From: Nocardioides kongjuensis | Lineage (GTDB): Bacteria; Actinomycetota; Actinomycetes; Propionibacteriales; Nocardioidaceae | Assembly: GCF_013409625.1 (NCBI RefSeq) | Contig: NZ_JACCBF010000001.1 | Coordinates: forward strand, 1,677,001-1,741,000 | DNA length: 64,000 nucleotides | Direction: 5' to 3' | Shown: one piece after another, positions 33,612 to 42,236 of the stretch | Position numbering within the stretch: position 1 is the stretch's first letter | How the letters are laid out: each line of letters starts with the position of its first letter | The notes under the pieces: generated by a model | Told to the model about the DNA's origin: nothing | Database searches by the model: none | The model's input: only the letters and a program-made list of their open reading frames with translations | Position numbers and translations under genes: made by a program

Positions 33612-34673
33612 TCACGGCGTGAGCACGTAGAACCTCATGACGTCGTGCTCGATCGGCGCGATCCGTACGTCGGAGAAGCCGGCCTCGGCGGCGTACTTCC
33701 TCAGCACCGAGGGCCGGAACAGGGCACCCGTGCCGGCCGAGTCCGGCTCGGCCAGTCCGACCGGCAGGCAGTGCAGCACGCTCGCGGCGCCGAGGAGCCG
33801 CTCGACGGGTGAGCCGTCGGGGGCGAACTCCTCCTCGGCGGCCTCGTCCATGACCACGACCAGCCCGTCGGGACGCAGCGCCCGGCGTACGGCCCGGAGG
33901 GCCGCGACCGGGTGCGCCATGTCGTGCAGGCTCTCGAAGAAGAACGCGACGTCGTAGCGACCGGTGCCGTGGTCGGCGTCGGAGGCGACGACCTCGAACC
34001 GGGCGTGGTCCGCGACCCCGCTCTCGACCGCGTGGGCGCGGGCGTCCATCACCGAGGCCTCGTCCAGGTCGACGCCGTCCGCGGCGAGACCGGGATACCC
34101 CTGCACGAGGGAGATGGTCGACCAGCCGACCCCGCAGCCGAGGTCGAGCGCCCGGGCGCCGTCGCGTCGCAGCAGGGCGTCGACGTCGGGCAGGGACGGC
34201 AGCCAGTCGGCGACCAGGCGCTGGGTGAAGTCGGCCTTGTTGAACAGGCCCTGCCCGTCGCGCACGTCGTCGCCGTAGGCGCCGAACGACAGCCCGGTGC
34301 CCGAGCGCCAGGCCTCGAGGACCTGCGGCAGGACCGCGCCGCAGCCGCCGGCGAGCAGCGCCAGGGCGCCGCCGTAGAACGGGCTGTCCGGGTCGGCCAG
34401 CACCGCCCGCTGGTCCTCGGCCAGGTGGTAGCGGCGCAGCTCGGGCGCGGCGGACGGGTCCGCGACGGACACGAAGCCCGCGATGGCCTGCTGCTCGAGC
34501 CACTCCCGCACGTACCGCTCGATGACACCGGTCCGTGCGGCGATCTCCGCCGGGGTGCCGGGCTCGCCGAGCGCGTCGTACAGCCCCAGTCGGTGGCCGA
34601 GCCAGACCGTCGCCATCTCCAGCGAGCCGAGCGCCTGCCCGAACAGGCGCTCGACGAGGGCCTCGGCGCTCAC
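33612..34673 (-). CDS. class I SAM-dependent methyltransferase with winged-helix head
   Basis: 353 residues. The N-terminal 90 residues look like a winged helix (TPAEIAARTGVIERYVREWL), as in O-methyltransferase-like enzymes. The Rossmann domain has ALDLGCGVGWSTISL (SAM motif I), DGVDLDEASV (motif II) and RPDGLVVVMDEA. The substrate is unknown. The GTG at 34673 overlaps the SnoaL-like stop by 4 nt (GTGA), and the upstream protein probably supplies or binds a related metabolite. The stop is 22 nt before the SMP-30-like gene. Confidence 0.88.
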   Translation of the reverse strand: MSAEALVERLFGQALGSLEMATVWLGHRLGLYDALGEPGTPAEIAARTGVIERYVREWLEQQAIAGFVSVADPSAAPELRRYHLAEDQRAVLADPDSPFYGGALALLAGGCGAVLPQVLEAWRSGTGLSFGAYGDDVRDGQGLFNKADFTQRLVADWLPSLPDVDALLRRDGARALDLGCGVGWSTISLVQGYPGLAADGVDLDEASVMDARAHAVESGVADHARFEVVASDADHGTGRYDVAFFFESLHDMAHPVAALRAVRRALRPDGLVVVMDEAAEEEFAPDGSPVERLLGAASVLHCLPVGLAEPDSAGTGALFRPSVLRKYAAEAGFSDVRIAPIEHDVMRFYVLTP

Positions 34674-35335
34674 GACGACGCCCCCGTGATGGCTGCCTCG
34701 GCGGCCGCGTCCCACGAGCCCGCGCACGTGCACAGCACCCGGCTGATCCGGCCGCCGGTGACCGTGGCGAGGACCGTCCCCACGGACAGGTACGACGGCG
34801 ACCCGGTCGTGCGCCAGGCGTACTCGGCGACGAAGCCGGTGGGCGTCGGCTGCACGTCCCAGGTGTCGAAGGTGTGCCCCGGGCCGTCCTGCGCGAGCAG
34901 TCCGCCCAGCTCCCCGGCGCCCGTCGCGTGCACCAGGGCGTTGGGGAACATGCCGGTGAAGACGACGTCGTCGGTGTAGGCGGACGCCGTGGTGGCGGAC
35001 CGCTCGACGTCGGCACGGAAGGTGGCGGCGAGCTCGGTGCGCTCGTCGGCGGCGGGGACCTGGTCGAGGTCGAGGAAGGCGACCTCCCCGGTCACGAGCG
35101 GGCCGAGCTTGGCGGCGAAGGCGTCGGTCTCGGGCAGGGCCGAGTTGACCATGGCCGACTCGTAGGAGTCGAAGGCCGCGACCACGACGTAGTGCGTGGG
35201 GTCGGTGCGGTCGACGTAGACCTGCTCGCTGCGCAACGTGCGCCGACCGACGGTGTCGGCCCTCCACTGCGCGGCGAGCTCGTCGATCTCGGCGAAGCGG
35301 TCGGTGTGCAGGTCCTGGATCTGGATGAACGACAT
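34670..35335 (-). CDS. two-domain ABM-like/SnoaL-like protein
   Basis: 221 residues. The first ~95 residues (IQIQDLHTDRFAEIDELAAQ, HYVVVAAFDSYESAMVNSAL) resemble dimeric alpha/beta-barrel (ABM-type) domains. The second half (AYTDDVVFTGMFPNALVHA, HTFDTWDVQPTPTGFVAEYA) resembles SnoaL/NTF2-like cones, a fold that often binds small hydrophobic molecules. No catalytic residues are assignable with confidence. The ATG at 35335 has a strong AGGAGG six nt upstream and begins a unit with the methyltransferase (4-nt overlap). A weak hairpin lies just upstream (35380-35401), so it may have its own promoter. Confidence 0.75.
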   Translation of the reverse strand: MSFIQIQDLHTDRFAEIDELAAQWRADTVGRRTLRSEQVYVDRTDPTHYVVVAAFDSYESAMVNSALPETDAFAAKLGPLVTGEVAFLDLDQVPAADERTELAATFRADVERSATTASAYTDDVVFTGMFPNALVHATGAGELGGLLAQDGPGHTFDTWDVQPTPTGFVAEYAWRTTGSPSYLSVGTVLATVTGGRISRVLCTCAGSWDAAAEAAITGASS

Positions 35336-35379
35336 GGCGGGCCTCCTGGGTCCTCGGGATGGGTGGAGCTGACGACCAG

Positions 35380-35401
35380 GAGGCGTGAGGAAACGCCTCA
35401 C
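35380..35401 (-). terminator. possible weak terminator hairpin after the AAA regulator gene
   Basis: GAGGCG (35380-35385) and CGCCTC (35394-35399), or alternatively GTGAGG (35385-35390) and CCTCAC (35396-35401), can pair around a short loop, 10 nt past the regulator stop. Stems of six pairs only and no T run make this a weak call. Confidence 0.35.
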
Positions 35402-35410
35402 GGTGGGAGG

Positions 35411-38400
35411 TCAGGTCTCCCAGGTCACCGGGCGCTCGGGGTCGTAGCGGCAGAACGTGCCGGTGCGCACCGAGCGGCGCAGGTGCTCGCCGAGGTCGGG
35501 GTGGACCTCCTCGATCCGGCGGATGGCGTCGCGGATCCGCCAGGTGACGGCGCTGCGGGCGCGCTCGGCCGCGGCGCCGGTACGACGGGCCCGGCCCCCC
35601 AGCCCGTAGGCCGCGCCGAGCTCGGCGAGCAGGAACGAGCGCTCCTCCTCGGCGCGGACCTGACGTTCGCGGTCGTCGTCGAGCGCAGCGCCGTCGATCT
35701 CCTCGTCGAGCTCCTCGAGCCGGACCTTGTACGCCGCCCGCGCGCGGTCGTCGAGGACCGGCCCGGTGTCGGCCTCGCGTGGTGCGGCCGGCGCGCCGGC
35801 CAGGTCCAGCGCGTGCACCTCGGCACCGGGACGGGCGAGCAGCACGCTCAGGTCGGTCATGCCCTTGACGTGCCGGACGACGCCTGAGGCGCCGCCGAAC
35901 GCGACCTGCCAGAACTGTCCGTCGCGGCTGAAACGGGCCACCGACGCCGACGGCGCGGAGGCGGCCTGCTCGCCCCGGAGCCGGGCGAGCCGCGCCTGCG
36001 CGGCGCGGACGTGGTGCCCGGAGCGGGAGGCACCAGCGGCGGCGGCCGCGCCGGCCGCCCTGGCCAGGTAGGACTCCGCCCCGTCGAGGTCGCCCTCGAG
36101 CAGGGCCAGCTCGCCGAGGTAGCGCGTGACCGGACCGATCGCACCGGCGACGATCCCGTCGACCGCGAACCGGTCGGCCCAGGGCTCCAGCGCGCGGCGT
36201 ACGACGGCCGCCGCCCAGGGCGGGTCGTCGTTCATGACCGCGGCCACCGCCATCAGGCACAGGTTGGAGATGAGCTCGGCATCGTCCGGGAGGGAGGCGA
36301 CCGCCGCCTCGATCCCCGGCAGGGCGGCCTCTCGGACGGCCCGGGGCTGTCCCGGGAACAGGCCGACGAAGCCCTGGCCGGCAGGCGCGGTCTCGGCGAA
36401 GAGGTCGATCAGGCCCGCGAGCTCGCGCAGCACGTCCTCCTCGTGGCCCTCCTCGATCGCGATCCAGCTGCGCTGCACGGCGGCCAGGATCACGGCGTTG
36501 TGGCTGCCGGCGCGTCGGCCGACCTGCTCGGCCTCGTCGGCACAACGTCGCACCTGCGCGATGTCGCCCTCCAGGTGGGCGATGAAGCCGCGGAACAGCG
36601 GCACGTACCAGCTGTAGAGGGGCTGGCCGACGGTGCTGGCGGCCGCCTCGAACGCGGCCATGTCCGAACGGGCGGCCAGGAGGTCGCCCTGCTCGGCCCG
36701 GGCCACGATCCGCAGCCGCAGCCCCAGCAGCTCCAGGCCGCGGTCGCCGACCTCGCGGGCACAGGCGATCACCTCGGCGGCGTCGGCCTCCCGGCGCTCG
36801 GACCAGGCGGGACCGGCCATCGTGTCGCAGCGCGCGGCCAGGGCGTGCGCGACTGCGCGCGGGTCGCCCAGCCGCCGGGCCAGCGCGACCGCGCCCTCGG
36901 CCAGCTCGCTCCGCCGTTCGGAGGATCCGGCGAAGGACAGGGCCACCGACAGCCGTGCCATCACGTCGGCACGGGCGACGCTCTCGCGCTCGCCGAGCAT
37001 CAGCAGCGCCTCCTCGAGGAGGTCGAGCTGGGCGCGGTCCCACAGCCGGACCTCGAAGCCCGAGATCCCCGCGGCGAAGCCGAGGGCCGCATCGGCCATG
37101 CCGTCCGCGTCGCCGGCGACGCGGGCAAGTCGCGCTGCCTCCACGAAGTCGGCCCGGGCGGCGTCGAGGTCCTCGTGGGCGAGCACGGCCGCGCCACGCT
37201 CGAGGAGCACCTGGCGCCGCACGTCGCCCGAGGTCGGCGCCACCGCAAGCGCCGTCGTGAGGTGCTCGGCCGCGTCCTCCCAGGCGTGCCGGGCCATGGC
37301 GGCGGCCGCGGCCCGCCGGCTCATGGCGACGGCCTCGGCCGGGTCGGCGAGGGGCAGCGCGCGGTGCAGGTGCTCGGCCACCTCCGCGGCCGCGGTCGGG
37401 TCGTCGTCCAGCCGTCCGCAGAGCAGGTCGGCCACGGCGCGGTGCAGCTCACGGACCCGGCCGGCGGGTGCGGAGCCGGCGACGGCGGCGCGGACCAGGG
37501 CGTGGGGCAGCTCCACACGGCCCGGTACGTCGCGGGCGAGGCCGGCCGCGACCGCCTCGTCGACCAGCGCGACCACCTCCTCGGGTGAGCGTCCGGTCAG
37601 CCGCTGGACGACGTCGACGGTGCTGGCGGTGCCGGCGACGGCCGCGGCCACGAGCAGCTCGTGGCAGTCCTGCGACACCCGGCCGAGCCGGCGGCGGATC
37701 ACGGCGGTGGCCGAGCCCGGCACCTCCGCCAGCACCGCGCCACTGCCCCGGTCGGCGGCCAGCCGGGCCAGCTCGGCGACGAACAGCGGGTTGCCGCCGG
37801 AGCGCTCGCACACCTGCCGGGCCTGCTCCGCGGCGAGCTCGACGCCCGACTCGGCCCGCACCAGCAGGCCGACCGCCTCCGGGTCGAGCCCCACGAGCGC
37901 GATCCGCTCGGCCCGGGCGGCGAGGCCGTCGGCGAGCTCGGCGAGGCCGGGGTCGCCCGGCTCGTGGTCACGCCACGCCGCCAGCACGAGCAGCGGCCGG
38001 TGGGCGAGCACGCGCTCGACGAAGCCGAGCAGCCGCAGCGACCCGGCGTCGGTCCAGTGCACGTCGTCCAGCACGACGAGGACCGGGCCCTCGCCGGCGA
38101 GCCGCTCGAGCACGGAGCAGACCGAGTCGAAGAGCGTGAACCGGTCGCCGCCCGCCGGGTCCGCGGGTTCCGGGCCGGGACGGGCGCCCGGGAGCAGGGC
38201 GAGGGCCGGTGCGGCGCGCGGCCCGAGGTCGTCGTACTCCGTCGCGGCGTCGCGCAGCACCTGCGCCCACAACCAGAACGGTGGGGTGCCGGTGTCCTCC
38301 CAGCCGCTTCCGAGCAGCACCCGGAACCCGAGGTCCTCGGCGAGTCGGCGCGCCTCACCGAGGATCCGGGTCTTGCCGATCCCCGCTTCGCCGCTGACCC

Positions 38401-38503
38401 ACACCAGTCCGCCCTGGCCCCGAGCAGCCCTGGCGAGCCTCTCCGAGAGGCGTGCTCGCACGGCGTCGCGGCCCAGGAGCAGGGGCTCCCCCGCGGTCGC
38501 CAT
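35411..38503 (-). CDS. large AAA-type ATP-binding regulator without a recognisable HTH
   Basis: 1,030 residues. Walker A is GEAGIGKT (38-45) and Walker B VLVVLDDVHWTD (about 143-154). TPR-like helical repeats fill the middle (e.g. AWEDAAEHLTTALAVAP, ESYLARAAGAAAAAG). Such AAA/TPR proteins are usually LuxR-type or SARP-type regulators, but the C-terminus here is not a LuxR HTH. It is a ~230-residue domain (DGQFWQVAFGG, then GLGGRARRTGAAAERARSAV and TWRIRDAIRRIEEVHPDLG) seen in actinobacterial ATP-binding proteins of unknown function. It starts 10 nt behind the PLP enzyme gene, so the two are co-transcribed. It probably senses a ligand and controls this neighbourhood; that is inference. Confidence 0.82.
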   Translation of the reverse strand: MATAGEPLLLGRDAVRARLSERLARAARGQGGLVWVSGEAGIGKTRILGEARRLAEDLGFRVLLGSGWEDTGTPPFWLWAQVLRDAATEYDDLGPRAAPALALLPGARPGPEPADPAGGDRFTLFDSVCSVLERLAGEGPVLVVLDDVHWTDAGSLRLLGFVERVLAHRPLLVLAAWRDHEPGDPGLAELADGLAARAERIALVGLDPEAVGLLVRAESGVELAAEQARQVCERSGGNPLFVAELARLAADRGSGAVLAEVPGSATAVIRRRLGRVSQDCHELLVAAAVAGTASTVDVVQRLTGRSPEEVVALVDEAVAAGLARDVPGRVELPHALVRAAVAGSAPAGRVRELHRAVADLLCGRLDDDPTAAAEVAEHLHRALPLADPAEAVAMSRRAAAAAMARHAWEDAAEHLTTALAVAPTSGDVRRQVLLERGAAVLAHEDLDAARADFVEAARLARVAGDADGMADAALGFAAGISGFEVRLWDRAQLDLLEEALLMLGERESVARADVMARLSVALSFAGSSERRSELAEGAVALARRLGDPRAVAHALAARCDTMAGPAWSERREADAAEVIACAREVGDRGLELLGLRLRIVARAEQGDLLAARSDMAAFEAAASTVGQPLYSWYVPLFRGFIAHLEGDIAQVRRCADEAEQVGRRAGSHNAVILAAVQRSWIAIEEGHEEDVLRELAGLIDLFAETAPAGQGFVGLFPGQPRAVREAALPGIEAAVASLPDDAELISNLCLMAVAAVMNDDPPWAAAVVRRALEPWADRFAVDGIVAGAIGPVTRYLGELALLEGDLDGAESYLARAAGAAAAAGASRSGHHVRAAQARLARLRGEQAASAPSASVARFSRDGQFWQVAFGGASGVVRHVKGMTDLSVLLARPGAEVHALDLAGAPAAPREADTGPVLDDRARAAYKVRLEELDEEIDGAALDDDRERQVRAEEERSFLLAELGAAYGLGGRARRTGAAAERARSAVTWRIRDAIRRIEEVHPDLGEHLRRSVRTGTFCRYDPERPVTWET

Positions 38504-38513
38504 GCGGTTCAGG

Positions 38514-39800
38514 CTACTCGCGCAGCGCCTGCTGCGGCAGCGCCCAGGCGGGCAGCGGCCGCGGGTCCGGGACGGGGAGGTGGTCGGCGTCGTACGTCCA
38601 CCGGGGCCCGGTCGTCAGCAGCTGCCGGAGCCCGTCGAGCAGCCGGTCGACGTCGGCACTGCTCGTCCCGAGTCCCACGCTCGCCCGCACGGCCGGCGCC
38701 CCGCCGGTGAGGCGGGCGAGCAGCGGGTGAGCACAGAACCTGCCGTGCCGTACGCCGACACCGTGCTCGGCGGAGAGGAACTGCGCGACCAGGTCGGCCG
38801 GGTGTCCGTCCACGACGAACGTGGCCAGGCCGAGGACGTCGGTCTCGTCGTCCCACAGGCGCAGCAGCCGGACGCCGGGCAGCGCGGCCAGACCGTCGCG
38901 CAGCCGGTCGCGCAGGTCTGCCTCGTGCCGGACCTGGGTGGTCTCGGAGAGGGAGGCGAGCGCCTCGCAGGCCGCGGCGAGCGCGACGGCGCCGACGACG
39001 TTCGGGGTGCCGGCCTCGTGCCGGGCGGGGGTGTCGGCCCAGGCCACGTCGTCGAGGGTGACCGAGCGAACCGCTCCCCCGCCCGCGAGGTACGGCGGCG
39101 CCGCGGCCAGCCAGTCCGGGCGTCCGACGAGCGCTCCGGCGCCGTACGGCGCGTAGAGCTTGTGCCCGGAGAAGGCCAGGTAGTCGACGTCGAGGGCGGT
39201 CAGGTCGACCCGGCGGTGCGGGACCAGCTGGGCGCCGTCGACCGCGATCCGGGCCCCGTTGCGGTGGGCGATCTCGACCAGCGCGGCCAGCGGCAGCACC
39301 TCGCCGGTGACGTTGGAGGCGCCGGTGACGGCCAGCAGGGCCGCCGGGCGGCGCGCCAGCTCGGCGTCGAGCGCGGCCAGCGTGGCGGCCAGCGTGGGCC
39401 GGGCGGTGACGGTGCGGCGCCCCGGGCCGGCCCACGGCAGGAGGTTGGCGTGGTGCTCGACGTCGAGCGTGACGACCTCGCCGGGAACCGCCGTGGCGAG
39501 CAGGTTGAAGGCATCGGTGGTGTGCCGGACGAGCTGGACGACGTCGTCGGGGCGGGCGCCGACGAAGTCCCCGACGCTGCGTCGGGCGGTCTCGTGGGCG
39601 GTCGTGCTGACCGCCGACGCGTGCCCGGCGCCGCGGTGGACGCTGGAGTAGTACGGCAGGAACTGGGTCACCCGCTCGGCGACGCTGCCGAGGGCCGGGG
39701 CGCTGGCGGCGATGTCGAGGTTGGCGTAGGGGACGGTGCCGCCGGTGACGAGCGGGACCCGGAGGTCGCCGCCGACGACGGGGAGCAGGGAGGTGGTCAC
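38514..39800 (-). CDS. class V aminotransferase-fold PLP enzyme (SufS/NifS-like)
   Basis: 428 residues. The PLP lysine is K214 in FSGHKLYAPYG, with D188 (VDGAQ) to bind the pyridine nitrogen and EHHAN near residue 116 as in SufS/NifS enzymes. A cysteine in VRHGRFCAHP (about residue 356) lies where desulfurases hold the catalytic Cys on a flexible loop. Cysteine desulfurase/selenocysteine lyase or a C-S lyase is likely, but not proven. The GTG at 39800 has GGAG 8 nt upstream. A strong hairpin separates it from the upstream secreted protein gene, and the AAA regulator gene follows 10 nt downstream. A cystine-type symporter in the same run makes a sulfur role plausible. Confidence 0.83.
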   Translation of the reverse strand: MTTSLLPVVGGDLRVPLVTGGTVPYANLDIAASAPALGSVAERVTQFLPYYSSVHRGAGHASAVSTTAHETARRSVGDFVGARPDDVVQLVRHTTDAFNLLATAVPGEVVTLDVEHHANLLPWAGPGRRTVTARPTLAATLAALDAELARRPAALLAVTGASNVTGEVLPLAALVEIAHRNGARIAVDGAQLVPHRRVDLTALDVDYLAFSGHKLYAPYGAGALVGRPDWLAAAPPYLAGGGAVRSVTLDDVAWADTPARHEAGTPNVVGAVALAAACEALASLSETTQVRHEADLRDRLRDGLAALPGVRLLRLWDDETDVLGLATFVVDGHPADLVAQFLSAEHGVGVRHGRFCAHPLLARLTGGAPAVRASVGLGTSSADVDRLLDGLRQLLTTGPRWTYDADHLPVPDPRPLPAWALPQQALRE

Positions 39801-39834
39801 GGGGGTCTCCGATCAGGGGTTGGGACGGGAACGG

Positions 39835-39867
39835 ACCGGGTCCGGCAGCGGTGCTGCCGGACCCGGT
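39835..39867 (-). terminator. strong hairpin between the secreted-protein and PLP-enzyme genes
   Basis: ACCGGGTCCGGCAGC (39835-39849) and GCTGCCGGACCCGGT (39853-39867) form a perfect 15-bp stem with a GGT loop, 19 nt past the stop codon of the secreted protein. No T run follows. It may terminate, attenuate or stabilise the transcript, setting different levels for the two halves of the cluster. Confidence 0.7.
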
Positions 39868-39886
39868 CGAGGGAGGGATCCTCGTG

Positions 39887-42184
39887 CTACTTCGTCACCT
39901 TGATCGCCTTCGCGGAGGCGGTCAGCGGCAACCAGGTCGCGTCACCGGAGTAGGCGATGGTGACCTTCCACTTGCCCTTGGCGAGCTTGGGCAGCTTCAC
40001 CGTCGCGACGCCGTTGACGACGACGGCGTTCTTCGCCGTGCGCTTGGTGCTGCCCTTGGTGAGCACCACCTTCACGGTGCCGGTGGCCGCGGCCTTGCCG
40101 GTCGGGACGGAGACGGCCACCTTCGCCGCACCGGCCTTCTTCGAGGTCGGCTTCTTCGTCACCGACAGCGTCGCGCCCGAGGCCGCCACGGGTCCGGCGG
40201 GCGTGGCCGTCGAGGCCTGGACCGTCAGCGGCTGGGTCCGCTCGGCGCCGCCGACGAGACCGGCCGCGCCGCCGCCGTACACGTAGCGGACGGTGTGCTG
40301 CCCGACGGTCAGGGCCGGCAGCGGGAGGCTCACGTCGACCACGCGGTCGGCGTCCACGTCGACCTCGCCGAGCTTGGCGTCGTCGACGAAGACCTGCACC
40401 GAGCCGCCCAGCGGGCGCAGCCCGGTGAGCGGCGCGAGGGTGGCGCCGGCGGTCCGGTCGGAGAAGAAGCCGCTGAACCTGGTGCCGACGCTGACCTGGG
40501 CGGTGAGGTTGCCGGGCTGCGTCGCGGAGACCGTCGCCGGGGCACCGGTGACGGTGACCTGGCTGTCGTAGCCACCGGCGACACCGGCGATCACGTCGCG
40601 CACCTCGTCGATCGCCTCACGGGCGAAGTTGCGCTGGTTCTGCAGCGAGTTCTGCCCGGCTTCGGCACTGACGTTGACGTTGCCGCGCAGCTTGTCGGGG
40701 TCGCCGGCGTCGTACGACGCGTCCTTGCCCTTGGTGAACCAGACCTCGGTCATGTACTCGACGTTGCCGGCGAACTGCGGTGCCGCCGGGTCGCCGACGG
40801 CCGGGTTGGTCCAGTCGTCGCGGATCGCCTGGTCGAGGACCGGCGCGGGCTGGCCGCCGGCGGTGGCGTCCTTGTCGTAGGACAGCAGGTGGCCGACCTG
40901 GATCTTGCGGGCGAGCTTCTCCTGGCCGTTGACGACGTACTTCACCGGGCTGGTGCTCTGGGTGCCGGGCTCCTCGGCGAGCACCTTGTACTGGGTCTTC
41001 GCGTTGGAGAGCTTCTCGAGGATCCGGCCGTAGAGGTACGACGGGCGGGTCTGCAGCGAGGATCCGTTGACGGTGCGGAACGCGTTGTCACGGATGTGCT
41101 TGTCGAGCGAGCCGGAGTTGCCGGTCGAGTCGAGCGAGAAGTCGAAGTTGTAGACCTTCTTGATCCCGTAGCGGCGCGCGTACTCGGCGGTCTGCTTGAT
41201 GATCGCCGCGGTGTTGTGGCACCAGGTGCCCCCGAAGAGGATGAGGAAGTCGCCCTCGCTGTCGAGGATGTCGATCAGCTCCGGGTAGGTGATGGCCTGG
41301 ATCCGGAAGTCGTCCTCGTCGCCGTTGGTGAGGTCCTCGGCGGCGTCGAAGATGTCTCCGCCGAACCGCTTGAGGTTGAGCGCCTCGGTCGCCGGGTCGG
41401 CGTTCTTGACGTAGCGCTCGTAGTGGCGGCGGTTGTGCTCGGTGCTGAGGAAGTCCCACTGGGTGTCGACGTCGAGGTCGGCGGAGGTCAGCACCCGCTT
41501 CACGTCCGTCTTGTACGACGCCAGCGCGGCCGGCGAGGAGAGGTCGGCCGGCGGCGTGACGAGCGCGTCGACGATGCGGTTCGTGTCGCCGCCGGCGGCG
41601 TCGTACACGAAGAGGTAGGGGTGCTGCGCGGAGACCCGCTGGTCCGGCTTCGCCGGGTCGGTGGCGAGGGTGAAAGGCGTCTCGGCGTCCTTGCCGAGGT
41701 AGCTGGTCACGAGCCGCTCACCGAGGTCGAGGAACTGGTCCTTGCCGGCGTTGTCGGCGGTGGCGAGGTCGAACCCGGTGAGGTCGAAGACGCTGAGCGC
41801 CTCGCCGTCGAGGTTGGGGTCGAAGTTGTAGATCCTCTCGATGCCCTCGGCCTTCGCGACGTCCTGGATGGCACCGATGGTGTCCTGGAGGTAGTCGTCC
41901 TCCGGGCCGCCGATCACGAAGGCCCACTTGCCGGTGTTCTTCTTCAGCAGGTACTCGAAGCGCTCGAAGGTGACCGTCTCGAAGACGCTGCCCTTGTCGA
42001 GCGCCGGGAACTCGTCGTCGAACCAGTCGACGGTCGCGCCGTGCGTGGCCGCGGGGTAGGTGGCCGGAGCCGGGTCGGGGTCGGCGGCGCGCGCGGGTGC
42101 GTCGATGCCCAGGAGGGGCGACGCCGCGAGCGCGGCGACCGTGGCGGCCGCGGCGGTGCGCCTCAGGTGGGTGCGGTGCTTCAT
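39887..42184 (-). CDS. secreted protein with tandem thioredoxin-like domains and Ig-like C-terminus
   Basis: 765 residues. A signal peptide (basic head, AAAATVAALAASPLLG, cleavage after APARA) is followed by two related thioredoxin-like units. One has WAFVIGGPEDDYLQDTIGAI and IYNFDPNLDG; the second has FLILFGGTWCHNTAAI and VYNFDFSLDS. The second keeps WCHNT at C322, the only cysteine in the whole protein, so there is no CxxC and ordinary disulfide exchange is unlikely. The C-terminal ~150 residues form Ig-like repeats (TGTVKVVLTKGSTKRTAKN, KGKWKVTIAYSGDATW). The ATG at 42184 fits the signal peptide. It lies 52 nt behind the FN3 protein and should work outside the cell. Function unknown; single-Cys ligand or thiol binding is a guess. 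Confidence 0.75.
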   Translation of the reverse strand: MKHRTHLRRTAAAATVAALAASPLLGIDAPARAADPDPAPATYPAATHGATVDWFDDEFPALDKGSVFETVTFERFEYLLKKNTGKWAFVIGGPEDDYLQDTIGAIQDVAKAEGIERIYNFDPNLDGEALSVFDLTGFDLATADNAGKDQFLDLGERLVTSYLGKDAETPFTLATDPAKPDQRVSAQHPYLFVYDAAGGDTNRIVDALVTPPADLSSPAALASYKTDVKRVLTSADLDVDTQWDFLSTEHNRRHYERYVKNADPATEALNLKRFGGDIFDAAEDLTNGDEDDFRIQAITYPELIDILDSEGDFLILFGGTWCHNTAAIIKQTAEYARRYGIKKVYNFDFSLDSTGNSGSLDKHIRDNAFRTVNGSSLQTRPSYLYGRILEKLSNAKTQYKVLAEEPGTQSTSPVKYVVNGQEKLARKIQVGHLLSYDKDATAGGQPAPVLDQAIRDDWTNPAVGDPAAPQFAGNVEYMTEVWFTKGKDASYDAGDPDKLRGNVNVSAEAGQNSLQNQRNFAREAIDEVRDVIAGVAGGYDSQVTVTGAPATVSATQPGNLTAQVSVGTRFSGFFSDRTAGATLAPLTGLRPLGGSVQVFVDDAKLGEVDVDADRVVDVSLPLPALTVGQHTVRYVYGGGAAGLVGGAERTQPLTVQASTATPAGPVAASGATLSVTKKPTSKKAGAAKVAVSVPTGKAAATGTVKVVLTKGSTKRTAKNAVVVNGVATVKLPKLAKGKWKVTIAYSGDATWLPLTASAKAIKVTK

Positions 42185-42236
42185 CAGGGGGATCGCTCTC
42201 TTGTTCTCGGGATGGGTGATGCGGGCTGTCGGGAGG

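Noticed and set aside
33612..37043. 1,143-residue minus-strand frame
   Set aside because: Only the last 353 residues (from 34673) are a real methyltransferase. The rest is an out-of-frame reading of the SnoaL-like and AAA regulator genes.
36633..39953. 1,106-residue plus-strand frame opposite the AAA regulator and PLP enzyme genes
   Set aside because: Arg/Ser/Ala-rich composition and no fold signature; the minus strand carries convincing genes.
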